A stretch of DNA of 64,000 nucleotides. It comes from Streptomyces sp. NBC_00433 (GTDB lineage Bacteria > Actinomycetota > Actinomycetes > Streptomycetales > Streptomycetaceae). Position numbers and translations under genes: made by a program. How positions within the stretch are numbered: position 1 is the first letter of the stretch; every line of letters begins with the position of its first letter. This document shows positions 23,443 to 32,304 of the stretch, piece after piece. The notes beneath the pieces are model-generated. The model made no database searches. It worked only from the letters and a program-made list of their open reading frames with translations, and was not told the DNA's origin. The DNA lies in contig CP107926.1 of the NCBI GenBank assembly GCA_036015235.1, positions 4,607,501 to 4,671,500 on the forward strand, read 5' to 3'.

Positions 23443-25197
23443 TTACTTCCGGCGGAGCTGGATGTGCAGCTCGCGGAGGCGGGTCTCCGTGACCTCCGAC
23501 GGCGCACCCATCAGAAGGTCCTGCGCGTGCTGGTTGAGCGGGAACGCAATGGTCTCGCGGATGTTCGGCTCGTCCGCGAGCAGCATGACCATGCGGTCGA
23601 CGCCCGGCGCGATGCCGCCGTGGGGGGGCGCGCCGAAGTGGAAGGCGCGCAGCATGCCGCCGAACTCCGCCTCGACGGTCTCGCGGGAGTAGCCCGCGAT
23701 CTCGAACGCCTTGTACATCACGGCCGGCTCGTGGTTGCGGATCGCGCCGGAGGACAGCTCGATGCCGTTGCAGACGATGTCGTACTGCCAGGCGAGGATG
23801 TCCAGTGGGTCCTTCGTCTCCAGCGCTTCGAGGCCGCCCTGCGGCATCGAGAACGGGTTGTGCGAGAACTCGACCGCCCCGGTGTCCTCGTTGCGCTCGA
23901 ACATCGGGAAGTCGACGATCCAGCAGAAGCGGAAGACGCCCTCGTCGTAGTGCCCGGCACGCTTGGCGGCCTCGACGCGGACGGGGCCCATGATCTTCGA
24001 GACGTCGTCGAAGTCGCCGGCGCCGAAGAAGATCGCGGTGCCGGGCTCGGCGCCGACCGCGGTGACGAGCGCGGCCACGTCGTCCTCGGTGAGGAATTTG
24101 GCGATCGGCCCGGTCAGCGCGTTCTCCTCGCCGACCCGGACCCAGGCCAGGCCCTGCGCGCCGAGCGAGACGGCGTATTCGCCGAGCTGGTCGAAGAACT
24201 TGCGCGGCTGCTCGGCGGTGCCGGGCACCGCGAGGGCGCGTACGTGCTTGCCGGCGAAGGCCTTGAAGCCGGAGCCGGCGAAGATGTCGGAGACGTCGAC
24301 CAGTTCGAGCGCGGTGCGCAGGTCCGGCTTGTCGTTGCCGTACTTGAGCATCGACGTGCGGAAGGGGATGCGCGGGAAGGGCGAGGTGACGGTGCGGCCG
24401 CCGCCCAGCTCGGTGAACAGGTCGGTCATCACCTTCTCGATGACGCCGAAGACGTCCTCCTGCTCGACGAAGCTCATCTCGACGTCGAGCTGGTAGAACT
24501 CGCCGGGCGAGCGGTCGGCGCGCGAGTCCTCGTCGCGGAAGCAGGGCGCGATCTGGAAGTAGCGGTCGAAGCCGGAGATCATCAGCAGCTGCTTGAACTG
24601 CTGCGGGGCCTGCGGGAGCGCGTAGAAGCGGCCGGCGTGCACCCGGGAGGGCACCAGGAAGTCGCGGGCGCCCTCGGGGGAGGTGGCCGACAGGATCGGG
24701 GTGGCCATCTCGTTGAAGCCCAGCGCGGTCATCTCGCGGCGCAGGAAGGAGATGACCTGGGTGCGCAGCATGATGTTGCGGTGCATGCGCTGGCGGCGCA
24801 GGTCCAGGAAGCGGTTGGTGAGCCGCATCTCCTCGTTGGCGCTGTCCTCGGGGAAGACCGGGAAGGGCAGCGGGTCGGCGGCGCCGAGCACCTCCAGCGA
24901 GGTCACGTCGACCTCGATGCCGCCGGTCGGCAGTTCGGGGTTGACGTTCTCCGCCGAACGGGCCAGGACCCGGCCGTCGACACGGACCACGGACTCCTTG
25001 GACTGGCTGCTCAGCTCGTCGTAGACGGGCGATCCCGGGCGCACCACCAGCTGGGTGAAGCCGTAGTGGTCGCGCAGGTCGACGAAGAGGATGCCGCCCA
25101 GGTCACGGCGATTGTGCAGCCAGCCGGACAGGCGGACGTCGGTGTCGACGTCGGTGGCGCGCAGCTCTCCGCAGGTGTGTGACCGGTACCGGTGCAT
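23443..25197 (-). CDS. aspS: aspartyl-tRNA synthetase
   Basis: A 584-residue bacterial-type class IIb synthetase charging tRNA-Asp (or Asp/Asn in non-discriminating forms). Order: OB-fold anticodon domain (about 1-105, DVRLSGWLHNRRDLGGILFVDLRDHYG), class II core with motif 1 near NRFLDLRRQRMHRN, motif 2 CFRDEDSRADRSPGEFYQLDVEMSF, a bacterial GAD insertion at about 280-400, and motif 3 GIAPGVDRMVMLLADEPNIRETIAFP. Start ATG 25197 is used; an in-frame TTG five codons upstream is less likely. The terminator at 23404 ends the unit. Confidence 0.97.
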   Translation of the reverse strand: MHRYRSHTCGELRATDVDTDVRLSGWLHNRRDLGGILFVDLRDHYGFTQLVVRPGSPVYDELSSQSKESVVRVDGRVLARSAENVNPELPTGGIEVDVTSLEVLGAADPLPFPVFPEDSANEEMRLTNRFLDLRRQRMHRNIMLRTQVISFLRREMTALGFNEMATPILSATSPEGARDFLVPSRVHAGRFYALPQAPQQFKQLLMISGFDRYFQIAPCFRDEDSRADRSPGEFYQLDVEMSFVEQEDVFGVIEKVMTDLFTELGGGRTVTSPFPRIPFRTSMLKYGNDKPDLRTALELVDVSDIFAGSGFKAFAGKHVRALAVPGTAEQPRKFFDQLGEYAVSLGAQGLAWVRVGEENALTGPIAKFLTEDDVAALVTAVGAEPGTAIFFGAGDFDDVSKIMGPVRVEAAKRAGHYDEGVFRFCWIVDFPMFERNEDTGAVEFSHNPFSMPQGGLEALETKDPLDILAWQYDIVCNGIELSSGAIRNHEPAVMYKAFEIAGYSRETVEAEFGGMLRAFHFGAPPHGGIAPGVDRMVMLLADEPNIRETIAFPLNQHAQDLLMGAPSEVTETRLRELHIQLRRK

Positions 25198-25346
25198 CGT
25201 GGTCTCGTCCAAGTCGTCAGGTCGTCGCGAGGGTGGGGTCCCGCACAGCCTACCGGCGCCGGGGGCGCCTCCTCATCCGCGTATACGCGGCATGCACGGG
25301 GTGGGCACATGAGCCCATAGCATCCAAGACCCCATAAACTGGGGCA

Positions 25347-25948
25347 ATGCACTCCGAGGACGTCCTCGCCGCGCTGGGCTCAGGCCTCTGGCAGCGGAGG
25401 GCGCGGTCGCGGAGTCCCTGGTCAGGGTGGTCGGCGACGACGGTGCGGTGCTGCGTACGCTGCGGGTCCGGGTGGCGCCGCGCGGGCGGTTGATCAGCGG
25501 CGCCCTGCACGAGGTGCGCGGTGGTGGCCCGCACCGGCCGCGCGGTCTACGTGACCTCGCCGGAGGAGTACGCCCAGCGCTTCCCGGCGGCCTGGCCGGT
25601 GGTCAAGCCCTACGGGCGGGTGTCGTGGGCGTATCTGCCGCTGACCGTGGCCGGGACCACGATCGGCGCCTGGCTGGCGGCCTTCCGTGAGCCCGTCGCC
25701 TCCACCCCCGACGAGCGCTCGGTGCTCACCACGGTGGCCCGGCTGCTCGGCCAGGCCCTGTCCCGGGCGGGTCTGCACGAGTCGGAGCGGGAGCTGACCG
25801 ACGGCATCCAGCGCAGGATACTGCCGGCGCGCAAGCCCGGCGTCAGCGGGATGGCGGTGGCCGCCCGCGCGGCGACGGCAAGTCGGCGTGGTTCGAGCTG
25901 TACGAGACGTCACGGGCGCCCTCGGGGCCCGGACCTGTCAGCCCGTGA
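25347..25948 (+). pseudogene. PAS-GAF-SpoIIE (PP2C) phosphatase, degraded
   Basis: Fragments of one Streptomyces PP2C-type regulatory phosphatase are present in different frames. The true start MHSEDVLAALGSGLW (25347) stops matching after GLW. A second frame gives AEGAVAESLVRVVGDDGAVLRTLRVRV (PAS-like, from about 25395). A third frame from 25521 gives the GAF end and linker (RTGRAVYVTSPEEYAQRFPAAW, SWAYLPLTVAGTTIGAWLAAF, DERSVLTTVARLLGQALSRAG, ELTDGIQRRILPARKPGVSGMAVAAR). The catalytic SpoIIE domain that should follow is absent. At least two frameshifts, a large internal deletion and a C-terminal deletion make it non-functional. Confidence 0.82.
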
Positions 25949-27323
25949 CCTTCTTCCAGGGGCCGCCCGGACCGCACTCGTAGCGGGGCCGGCCGACACT
26001 GGCGCTGGTCCGGAAGGAGCTGCCGTCGTCGTCGATGCGGATGGTGCCGTGGCGGCTGCCACTGGACCACTCCAGGGTGAGGTTCCAGCGGACGTCGTGC
26101 GCGGCGGTGTGGGCGGTGACGTAGAAGACCTCGGGGTCGGACTCGCTCACCTTGTAGGGGAAGGCGCGCTGGCCGTTCTTGACGGTGACCGCGGGGCTGC
26201 CGCTGTCCAGGTCGACGTCGAAGGACTTGGTGTCGACATTGCCGCCGCAGCCGGACATCGAGTAGTCGTTCCAGGCGAGCGGGGCGCCCTTGGTGACGAC
26301 GTCGGCGTGCAGCGCCTCCAGGACGACGGTGTCCGCACCCGTGCCCTGGACGGTGAGGGCGACCCGCTGGTCGCGCGAGGCGACGGCGCCGTATGTGGCG
26401 GCCCACTGCGCGGCGTCCTGCGGCTCCGGCGCGACGCCCACGTGCGCGGGTGCCTTGTCGACGAGGAAGTGCGTGCACGGGTCGTCGTAGGTGTAGGGGC
26501 GGACGCTCACGGTGAGCGGGGCGGGAAGGGTCCCGCTGGAGGTGGCGGACCCGGCTGGCGCGTGGTGCGCGGGTCCGCTGCTCCGCGAGGCGGACGCTGA
26601 CGCCGGCGCGGACGGAGGCGCTGACGAAGGCGCGGACGCGGATTCGGTGGAAGCGGAGGCGGTCGGCTCCTTGGCGCCGGTCGGGCCGCTGCTCGCGACG
26701 CCCGCGGCCGCCTTCAGGCTCCGGGCGTCCTTCCCGCCGCCACCCCACAACGGGTGTGCGACGAGCACCGCGGTGACCAGGACGGCGGCCGCCGCGGCGG
26801 AGGCCGTCAGCGCGGTGCGCCTGCGGCGCGGCGGCGCCGGCCGCCGCGGCACGTGGACGACGACCGGCTCGTCCGGGTCGTCTTCCTCGTCCTCGCCGCG
26901 TCCGGGTGATGGCGCGGCGCTCCGCGCCGATACGGACTCGGCCGGGCCTTCCGCCTCCCGGGGCGTCTCCTCCGCCACGGCCGCTTCCGCGGGAGCCTCG
27001 TCCGGGTCGGCCGTCCCGGCACGTACCGCCGCCGCGTGGTCCGCCTTGAGCCGGCGCTCCTCGTCCGCGAGGACCCAGCGCCGGTGCAATTCGACGAGTT
27101 CCCGCGGTGTCGCCCTGCACAACCGAGCCAGGCGCTCCACCGGCGCGTACTCGCCCGGAATCGAGGCGCCCTGGCCGTAGCGGTGCAGCGTCGACGTGCT
27201 CATGTGCAGCCGCTTGGCCAGTGCCCCGTAGCTCAGGCCCGAGCGGTCCTTGAGCTCGCGCAGCAGCCGCGCGAATTCCTCGGCCGCCGCGCCCTCCCCT
27301 GTACCCGACACTCGCTCCCCCAT
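25938..27323 (-). CDS. membrane-bound XRE regulator with extracytoplasmic domain
   Basis: A 461-residue protein with RodZ-like topology. Its cytoplasmic helix-turn-helix lies at about 11-70 (FARLLRELKDRSGLSYGALAKRLHMSTSTLHRYGQG). An acidic linker and a basic patch (RRPAPPRRRR) precede one helix at about 168-188 (ALTASAAAAAVLVTAVLVAHPLW). A Ser/Ala/Pro wall-spanning linker leads to a C-terminal domain (TVSVRPYTYDDPCTHFLVDKAPAHVG ... GCGGNVDTKSFDVDLDSGSPAVTVKNGQRAFPY ... GRPRYECGPGGPWKKV). ATG 27323 is preferred over 27329 by spacing to the G-rich box. It is divergent from the LAXTG surface protein and may regulate it (inference). Confidence 0.85.
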   Translation of the reverse strand: MGERVSGTGEGAAAEEFARLLRELKDRSGLSYGALAKRLHMSTSTLHRYGQGASIPGEYAPVERLARLCRATPRELVELHRRWVLADEERRLKADHAAAVRAGTADPDEAPAEAAVAEETPREAEGPAESVSARSAAPSPGRGEDEEDDPDEPVVVHVPRRPAPPRRRRTALTASAAAAAVLVTAVLVAHPLWGGGGKDARSLKAAAGVASSGPTGAKEPTASASTESASAPSSAPPSAPASASASRSSGPAHHAPAGSATSSGTLPAPLTVSVRPYTYDDPCTHFLVDKAPAHVGVAPEPQDAAQWAATYGAVASRDQRVALTVQGTGADTVVLEALHADVVTKGAPLAWNDYSMSGCGGNVDTKSFDVDLDSGSPAVTVKNGQRAFPYKVSESDPEVFYVTAHTAAHDVRWNLTLEWSSGSRHGTIRIDDDGSSFRTSASVGRPRYECGPGGPWKKVTG

Positions 27324-27504
27324 CCCCATCCCCCGGCGTCCCGTTCCGCGTCCCAGGGGAATCGTATCCCCCCTGGTCAGGGGCGATTTCGCCATCCCAT
27401 CGTCCCAAACCGGCGGCCATGCCTGGCCGTTGGGACGGATCCCCCCACAAGCTCCAGTCATTCAAGCACCACGGCCCACCGGAACAGCGAAAGAGGCACA
27501 CCAC

Positions 27505-28692
27505 ATGTCCAGTACCCGTAACAGCGGCAAGCGGATCTCCCGTCTCCTCGGCATCGCCACCACCGTGGCTCTGGGCGGGGCGCTCCTCGCTCCCGCCGCC
27601 CACGCCGACAGCCCGGGGGCGCCGCTGACGGTCGCGGTCAGCGACGTCACGCACCACGCCATGAACCGCGGAAGCGGCACGAACAGCTTCGTCCTGACCG
27701 TCACCAACACCACCGGCACCACGCAGCCGTTCGCCGGCAACGCCCTCGTGTGGCCGAACGGCAGCGGGCCGAGCCCGATAGAGGTCGGCCAGATCCACAC
27801 CGAGGTCACCCCCGTCAGCGCACCCGCCACCGACCTGGCCGTGGAGGGTCAGATGCCGGGCCTGATCGCCGCGTTCTTCCCCCACGGCGGGAACCGGTTG
27901 ACCAGCAGCTTCCAGATCCCCGCCGGCGCCGACTACAGCTGGAAGATCACCGTCGGCGCCGCAGCGGACTTCCCCGGCAACGACGACGGCCTCGACGTCG
28001 AGATCAGCTCGGCCCAGGTCCACTTCGACATCGGGCCCGCGCTCCCCGACGGCCACGTCACCGAGAAGTTCGACCACGCGGCCACCGTCACGCCCCGCAA
28101 GCCCGGGGAGACGACCCTGACGCTCAGCAACGGAGCGGGCGGCAAGTTCACCAGCCCGCTGAGGACCAGGATCTACCTGGACTCGGCCGTGCCCGGCCTG
28201 AAGCTGCAGTACCGCAGCGGCGGAAAGTGGGTCCCGGCCACGACTGTCGAAGACGGCTCCCTCTGGATGCTCCCCGAGATCCCCGCGGGCTTCGCCTACC
28301 GGCAGACGCACAGCTTCCCGCTGCGCTTCACGCTCGAAGGGCAGCCGGCCGGCCCGCGCGATGTGAGCGTCTACGCGCAGCTGATCCTGGGCGACGCGCT
28401 CTCCGGCACGAACGCCCAGACCACCCTCCACCTCACGTCGGCGGCGAAGCCGACTTCCACGCCCACGTCGGCGCCCTCCTCGGCACCCGCGTCCGCGCCC
28501 GCGCCGGCGCCCTCCGCCGCCGTGAAGACGTCCGGCTCCCAGGGCGCCACGTCCGGCAGCTCCACGCCGGACACCCAGCTCGCGCACACCGGCTCGTCGC
28601 ACACCGGCCTGCTCGCCGGACTCGCGGGACTGCTCGCCGCGACAGGCGCCTTCCTGGTCTTCACGGTCAACCGCCGCCGCCGCAGCGCCTGA
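27505..28692 (+). CDS. sortase-anchored (LAXTG) surface protein
   Basis: A 395-residue secreted protein. ATG 27505 follows GAAAGAGG. A signal peptide (residues 1-33, ending AAHA) is followed by beta-rich domains (LTVAVSDVTHHAMNRGSGTNSFVLTVTNTTGT; FDHAATVTPRKPGETTLTLSNGAG) that look Ig-like. A Ser/Pro/Ala/Thr wall-spanning stalk begins at about 315, and the sorting signal is LAHTG, then a hydrophobic helix and NRRRRSA. LAXTG is the class E sortase motif in Streptomyces, so covalent attachment to peptidoglycan is expected. No sortase gene is in the window. Confidence 0.88.
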   Translation: MSSTRNSGKRISRLLGIATTVALGGALLAPAAHADSPGAPLTVAVSDVTHHAMNRGSGTNSFVLTVTNTTGTTQPFAGNALVWPNGSGPSPIEVGQIHTEVTPVSAPATDLAVEGQMPGLIAAFFPHGGNRLTSSFQIPAGADYSWKITVGAAADFPGNDDGLDVEISSAQVHFDIGPALPDGHVTEKFDHAATVTPRKPGETTLTLSNGAGGKFTSPLRTRIYLDSAVPGLKLQYRSGGKWVPATTVEDGSLWMLPEIPAGFAYRQTHSFPLRFTLEGQPAGPRDVSVYAQLILGDALSGTNAQTTLHLTSAAKPTSTPTSAPSSAPASAPAPAPSAAVKTSGSQGATSGSSTPDTQLAHTGSSHTGLLAGLAGLLAATGAFLVFTVNRRRRSA

Positions 28693-28782
28693 CGGGGAAC
28701 CCGTTACTGCCGCCGACAGGCCTGGCGCTAGGTTGACCTGGCGCAAGTGCGCTCATGAAGCTCGTATTTGGGGGGGCTTTTC

Positions 28783-29994
28783 ATGCGGATGTCCATCCGC
28801 GTCGGCCTGGTCGCGTCCGCGGCACTGGGCTTGATCACCACATTCATGGCTCCGGCCCAGGCCGCGACCGGCTACGACCGCTGCCCGAAGGGGAAGCTGT
28901 GCTTCTTCGACGGCACAGGGGGCTCCGGCACGATGACGACGTATTCGGGCAGCACCCCGGCCCTGGGGGGCATGGACCGGCACGCGTCCTCGATGGCCGA
29001 CAACACGTCTTTCCCGTACGTCTGCCTGTTCACCGACCCGGACTACCAGGGCGCCGACATGGTGGGGGTGGGGCCTCTCACCCCCTTCAACCTGAGCTTT
29101 CTCGACGGCCCGACCAAGTGGAACAACAACGTGCGGTCGGTGAGGCTGTCCAACAGCCAGGCCGACTGCATCAACGGCCCCGCGTACACGCCGTGGAAGA
29201 ACTGGGGCACGATCCCGGCCCGGCCCGCGCAGGCGTTCGGCGACCTCGACGGCAACGGGCAGGCCGACGTCCTGCAGGTCGCCCCCGGCGGGACGATGTT
29301 CCTGCTGCGGGGGGACGGCACGGGCACGCGCATCGGTGGCGGCTGGAACGCGATGACCGCCCTGACCCGGCACGGCGACTTCACCGGCGACGGTATGGAG
29401 GACCTGCTGGCCCGGGACAGCGCCGGGGTGCTGTGGCTCTACCCCGGGAATCCGGAGGGCCACTACGACAACGACGGGTGGGACGGGTTCGGCAAGCGCG
29501 TCCAGGTCGGCGGCGGCTGGAACGTGATGCGGCAGATCGTCGCGACCGGTGACCTCAACGGCGACGGCAAGGACGACCTCGTCGCCACCGACACCGCCGG
29601 CGCGGAGTGGTTCTACGCCGGCAAGGGGAACGGCACCTTCGTCGGCCGGGTGAAGACCGGCGCGGGGTGGACGGCGATGAACACCCTGCTCGCGCCCGGC
29701 GACCTCAACGGCGACGGCAAGGCCGACCTGGCGGCGCGCGACACCGCCGGGCACCTGTGGTTCTACCCGGGCACCGGCAAGGGCGGCATCGTCGGCGCCC
29801 GCTCCATGATCGGCTCCGGCGGCTGGAACAAGTTCAAGCAGCTGGTGGCACTGGGCGACTTCTCCGGCGACGGCAAGAACGACCTGCTGGGCGCCGCGAC
29901 GGGCGAACTCGACCTGTACAAGGGCCTCGGCAACAGCCAGGTGGCCAACGCGGTGCGGCACACCGCGCAGAACGTGACCAGCACGTTCGCCTGA
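28783..29994 (+). CDS. secreted I36-inhibitor-like / FG-GAP repeat protein
   Basis: A 403-residue secreted protein. ATG 28783 lies 5 bp after a run of seven G. A signal peptide (about 1-29, ending AQA) precedes a peptidase-inhibitor family I36-type beta-gamma-crystallin-like domain at about 32-125 (CPKGKLCFFDGTGGSGTM, VCLFTDPDYQG, WNNNVRSVRLSN). It is followed by VCBS/FG-GAP repeats with calcium-binding loops: DLDGNGQADVL, DFTGDGMEDLL, DLNGDGKDDLV, DLNGDGKADLA, DFSGDGKNDLL. The fusion could place an inhibitor or ligand-binding unit on a beta-propeller platform outside the cell. Its target is unknown. Confidence 0.85.
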   Translation: MRMSIRVGLVASAALGLITTFMAPAQAATGYDRCPKGKLCFFDGTGGSGTMTTYSGSTPALGGMDRHASSMADNTSFPYVCLFTDPDYQGADMVGVGPLTPFNLSFLDGPTKWNNNVRSVRLSNSQADCINGPAYTPWKNWGTIPARPAQAFGDLDGNGQADVLQVAPGGTMFLLRGDGTGTRIGGGWNAMTALTRHGDFTGDGMEDLLARDSAGVLWLYPGNPEGHYDNDGWDGFGKRVQVGGGWNVMRQIVATGDLNGDGKDDLVATDTAGAEWFYAGKGNGTFVGRVKTGAGWTAMNTLLAPGDLNGDGKADLAARDTAGHLWFYPGTGKGGIVGARSMIGSGGWNKFKQLVALGDFSGDGKNDLLGAATGELDLYKGLGNSQVANAVRHTAQNVTSTFA

Positions 29995-30023
29995 CGGCGG
30001 GTGGCGGCGGCGGTCCCGGCACG

Positions 30024-30458
30024 TCACGCCGGGCCCGCCGCCAGGCCCGCCGCCGGGAGCGCCAGCCCGGCCACGACCGACTTCCCGCGCCAGGACCGCG
30101 GTACGACCGCCCAGGCGTCGGCGAGCGCGTCCACGAGCAGCAGCCCGCGTCCCGACTCCGCGTCGGGCCGCGGGCCGCGGTGCGCCACGGGCTCGCCCGT
30201 CCCCGGGTCGGAGACCGCCAGCCAGTAGTGCCCGTCGGTGGGCCACAGCACGAGCTCGACCACCTCGTCCGCGTCGGCGCACGCGCCGTGCCGGATGGCG
30301 TTGGTGACCAGCTCGCTGGTGATCAGCCCCAGCTCTGCGTGCAGTTGGGCCGGCAGCCCGTACGGCAACGCCTCCACGACCGCGTGCCGCGCCCGCCTCA
30401 CGGACTCGGGGTGCGCGGGAAACCGCCAGAGGGCGGGCACGACGGGGATCTCGGGCAT
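30024..30458 (-). CDS. RsbW-like ATP-binding protein of whiJ-like cluster 2
   Basis: A 144-residue HATPase-fold protein with N-box ELGLITSELVTNAIRHG (about 42-58), G1 box VSDPGTGEPV and G2 box ESGRGLLLVDALADAWAV. Start ATG 30458 follows GGGAG. It is divergent from the XRE-DUF5753 gene at 30710, repeating the layout of the cluster at 17.8-19.6 kb. The family's reaction in these clusters is not established; serine-kinase activity on a STAS partner is only a fold-based guess. Confidence 0.88.
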   Translation of the reverse strand: MPEIPVVPALWRFPAHPESVRRARHAVVEALPYGLPAQLHAELGLITSELVTNAIRHGACADADEVVELVLWPTDGHYWLAVSDPGTGEPVAHRGPRPDAESGRGLLLVDALADAWAVVPRSWRGKSVVAGLALPAAGLAAGPA

Positions 30459-30709
30459 GGCGGAACTCCCTTACGGAGGTGGTGGTTTCATACGCCCCGC
30501 CGGTGGCATGCCGCCCTGGTCGCGAGCCCACCCTTCCCAGGACAGAAGGGCAGGCTCACGCGGTGCGCTTCCGGCGTCGCGGTGCGTAGTGCGCTGGTAC
30601 TACCGTAGAGGGGTGGTGCCATATTTGCCATCCGTATCGTCAGAATGGCCTCGCGCGAGTGCCTATGCTCGTAGCGGCACGCCAGCGAAACGCAGCGGGA
30701 AGGAGCGGC

Positions 30710-31561
30710 ATGGCCGCGAGAACAGTCCTCACCGAGCGACAGAAGCGCCTGGCAAGCGAGCTGCGCAAAATCCGTACCGCTGCGGGGATGTCCGCGGAGT
30801 ACGCGGCCGGGCTGCTGGGTGTCGACCGGAGCCGCATCTCCAACATGGAGTCGGGCGTGCGAGCGATCAGCGCCGAGCGGCTGCGCACGTTGGCCTTCAA
30901 CTGCGACTGCACGGACGAGGCTTACGTCAACGCCCTGGCGGAGATGGCCGAGCCAAAGGAACCTGGTTGGTGGGAGCGGTACAGGGGCAGCCTGCCCCAG
31001 GGGTTCCTCGACATCTCGGAGGCGGAGGCAAGCGCCGTACGGTTGCGCGGTGCCAACACCGTCCACGTGCCGGGCGTGCTCCAGACACCGGAGAACGCCA
31101 TGGCCATCTTCCGAGCCGTCGTCCCCCGACTCCCCGAGCACGAGGTCGCCCTCCGCCTGGCCCACAGGTCGGAACGCCAGCAGGTGGTCACCGGCGACGA
31201 GGCGGTCCCGTACCTCGCCGTGATCCACGAAGCGGCGCTGCGTATGCAGTTCGGCGGACCCGAGGTGGCCCGCGCCCAACTGGACTACCTGCTCGCGGTC
31301 TCCGAGCGCGCCAACGTCACGGTGCTCGTCCTCCCCTTCTCCCAGGGGGCCTTCCCCGGCGCGGGGCATACCGTCGTCTACGCGGAAGGCCCCGTCCCCC
31401 AGCTCGATACAGTGCAGGTGGACAGCTCCCACGGTCCGGTCTTCTTGCACGCCGAGGCGCAACTCGCGAAATACCGAGCCCAACTCGACCTGTTGGAAGA
31501 GTTGTCCTTGTCGCCGGAGCGTTCCCGCGACGCCATCCGCGAGATCACGCGCGAACTCTGA
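30710..31561 (+). CDS. XRE-DUF5753 transcriptional regulator of cluster 2
   Basis: A 283-residue regulator starting at ATG 30710 after GGGAAGGAG. The helix-turn-helix spans about 10-65 (RLASELRKIRTAAGMSAEYAAGLLGVDRSRISNMESGVRAI) and the rest is DUF5753 (GWWERYRGSLPQGFLDISEAEASAVRLRGANTVHVPGVLQTPENAMAIF ... VLPFSQGAFPGAGHTVVYAEG). It is followed after 9 bp by a DUF397 gene, so the two are co-transcribed. Its last 42 bp were copied together with that DUF397 gene in the 282-bp-period duplication. No GCACGTGCA word occurs in its promoter region, so its operator differs from cluster 1. Confidence 0.93.
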   Translation: MAARTVLTERQKRLASELRKIRTAAGMSAEYAAGLLGVDRSRISNMESGVRAISAERLRTLAFNCDCTDEAYVNALAEMAEPKEPGWWERYRGSLPQGFLDISEAEASAVRLRGANTVHVPGVLQTPENAMAIFRAVVPRLPEHEVALRLAHRSERQQVVTGDEAVPYLAVIHEAALRMQFGGPEVARAQLDYLLAVSERANVTVLVLPFSQGAFPGAGHTVVYAEGPVPQLDTVQVDSSHGPVFLHAEAQLAKYRAQLDLLEELSLSPERSRDAIREITREL

Positions 31562-31570
31562 GGAGCCCCG

Positions 31571-31762
31571 ATGTCCGACATCACGTGGGAAGCCCCCTTC
31601 TGCGGGGAAGGCAGCTCATGCTTCCGCATCGGTACAGACGCGGACGGCAACGCGTACATAGCCGTCGCGGGCCAGGAGGACCACTACCTCACCGACTCCC
31701 GCGAAGCGCTCCGCACCCTGATCACCGAGATCAAGTCCGGCAAGGCCGACCACCTGCTCTAG
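31571..31762 (+). CDS. DUF397 protein, copy 1
   Basis: A 63-residue DUF397 protein starting MSDITWEAPFCGEGSSCFRIG and ending VAGQEDHYLTDSREALRTLITEIKSGKADHLL. GAGGAG lies 8 bp before the ATG and overlaps the end of the XRE gene, so the two are translated together. Compared with classic DUF397 (SxxNGxCVEVA) the Cys-containing motif is GSSCFRIGTDADGNAYIAV. It is presumed to partner the upstream XRE-DUF5753 regulator. Confidence 0.9.
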   Translation: MSDITWEAPFCGEGSSCFRIGTDADGNAYIAVAGQEDHYLTDSREALRTLITEIKSGKADHLL

Positions 31763-31852
31763 CCCGCGGCGCGCGAAGTGCGTCCCACACCGCGGCCGCG
31801 CCGCTCCCGCGACCTCATGCACGAGATCGCGCACCAACCCTGAGGAGCCCCG

Positions 31853-32044
31853 ATGTCCGACATCACCTGGGAAGCCCCCTTCTGCGCGGAAGGCAGCTCA
31901 TGCTTCCGCATCGGCACGGACGCGGACGGCAACGCCTACATCGCCGTCGCAGGCCAAGAAGACCACTACCTCACCGACTCCCGCGAAGCGCTCCGCACGT
32001 TGATCACCGACATCAAGTCCGGCAAGGCCGACCACCTGCTCTAG
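31853..32044 (+). CDS. DUF397 protein, copy 2
   Basis: A 63-residue near-twin of the preceding protein; the only differences are Gly12 to Ala and Glu53 to Asp. It keeps the same GAGGAG ribosome-binding site. The duplicated DNA also brought a fragment of the XRE 3' end, showing how the copy arose. Retention of the protein sequence while the duplicated XRE tail decayed suggests selection on dosage (inference). Confidence 0.88.
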   Translation: MSDITWEAPFCAEGSSCFRIGTDADGNAYIAVAGQEDHYLTDSREALRTLITDIKSGKADHLL

Positions 32045-32304
32045 GCCGCCGCCGCGAGATCGCGGAAGCATGCCCTCCCCGCTACCGGGTGATCGGTGAG
32101 CCTCTCCCCGCGCTCCGGTCACGGGCAGGCACATCGCGCCGGCCTGGGTCGGCGGCTTCGCAGCCCCCGGGTCGAGACGCGCTGCGCTGAGCCCCGCGCA
32201 CGCCCCCGCCCGGCCGGGAGAGGGCGGTTTGCGGGAGTTCGCGCGAAGGGTGGGCCGGGGGGCTTAGCGTGGGGCTTCGCGGGATCGGGGCAGGGGGTGG
32301 CCAG

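Larger units (their letters stand above)
31520..32044 (+). repeat. tandem duplication of DUF397 gene plus XRE 3' end
   Basis: Two similar units, 31520-31762 and 31802-32044, with a 282-bp period. Each contains the last ~42 bp of the XRE-DUF5753 gene, its stop, the TGAGGAGCCCCG ribosome-binding stretch and a full DUF397 gene. The XRE tail in copy 2 has drifted (RSRDLMHEIAHQP against RSRDAIREITREL) while the DUF397 copies stayed nearly identical. Confidence 0.9.

Noticed and set aside
32269..32304. Possible 12-residue longer N-terminus of the STAND protein
   Set aside because: Gly-rich and not needed for the hydrolase fold; both GTGs have good ribosome-binding sites, so it is kept as an alternative only.
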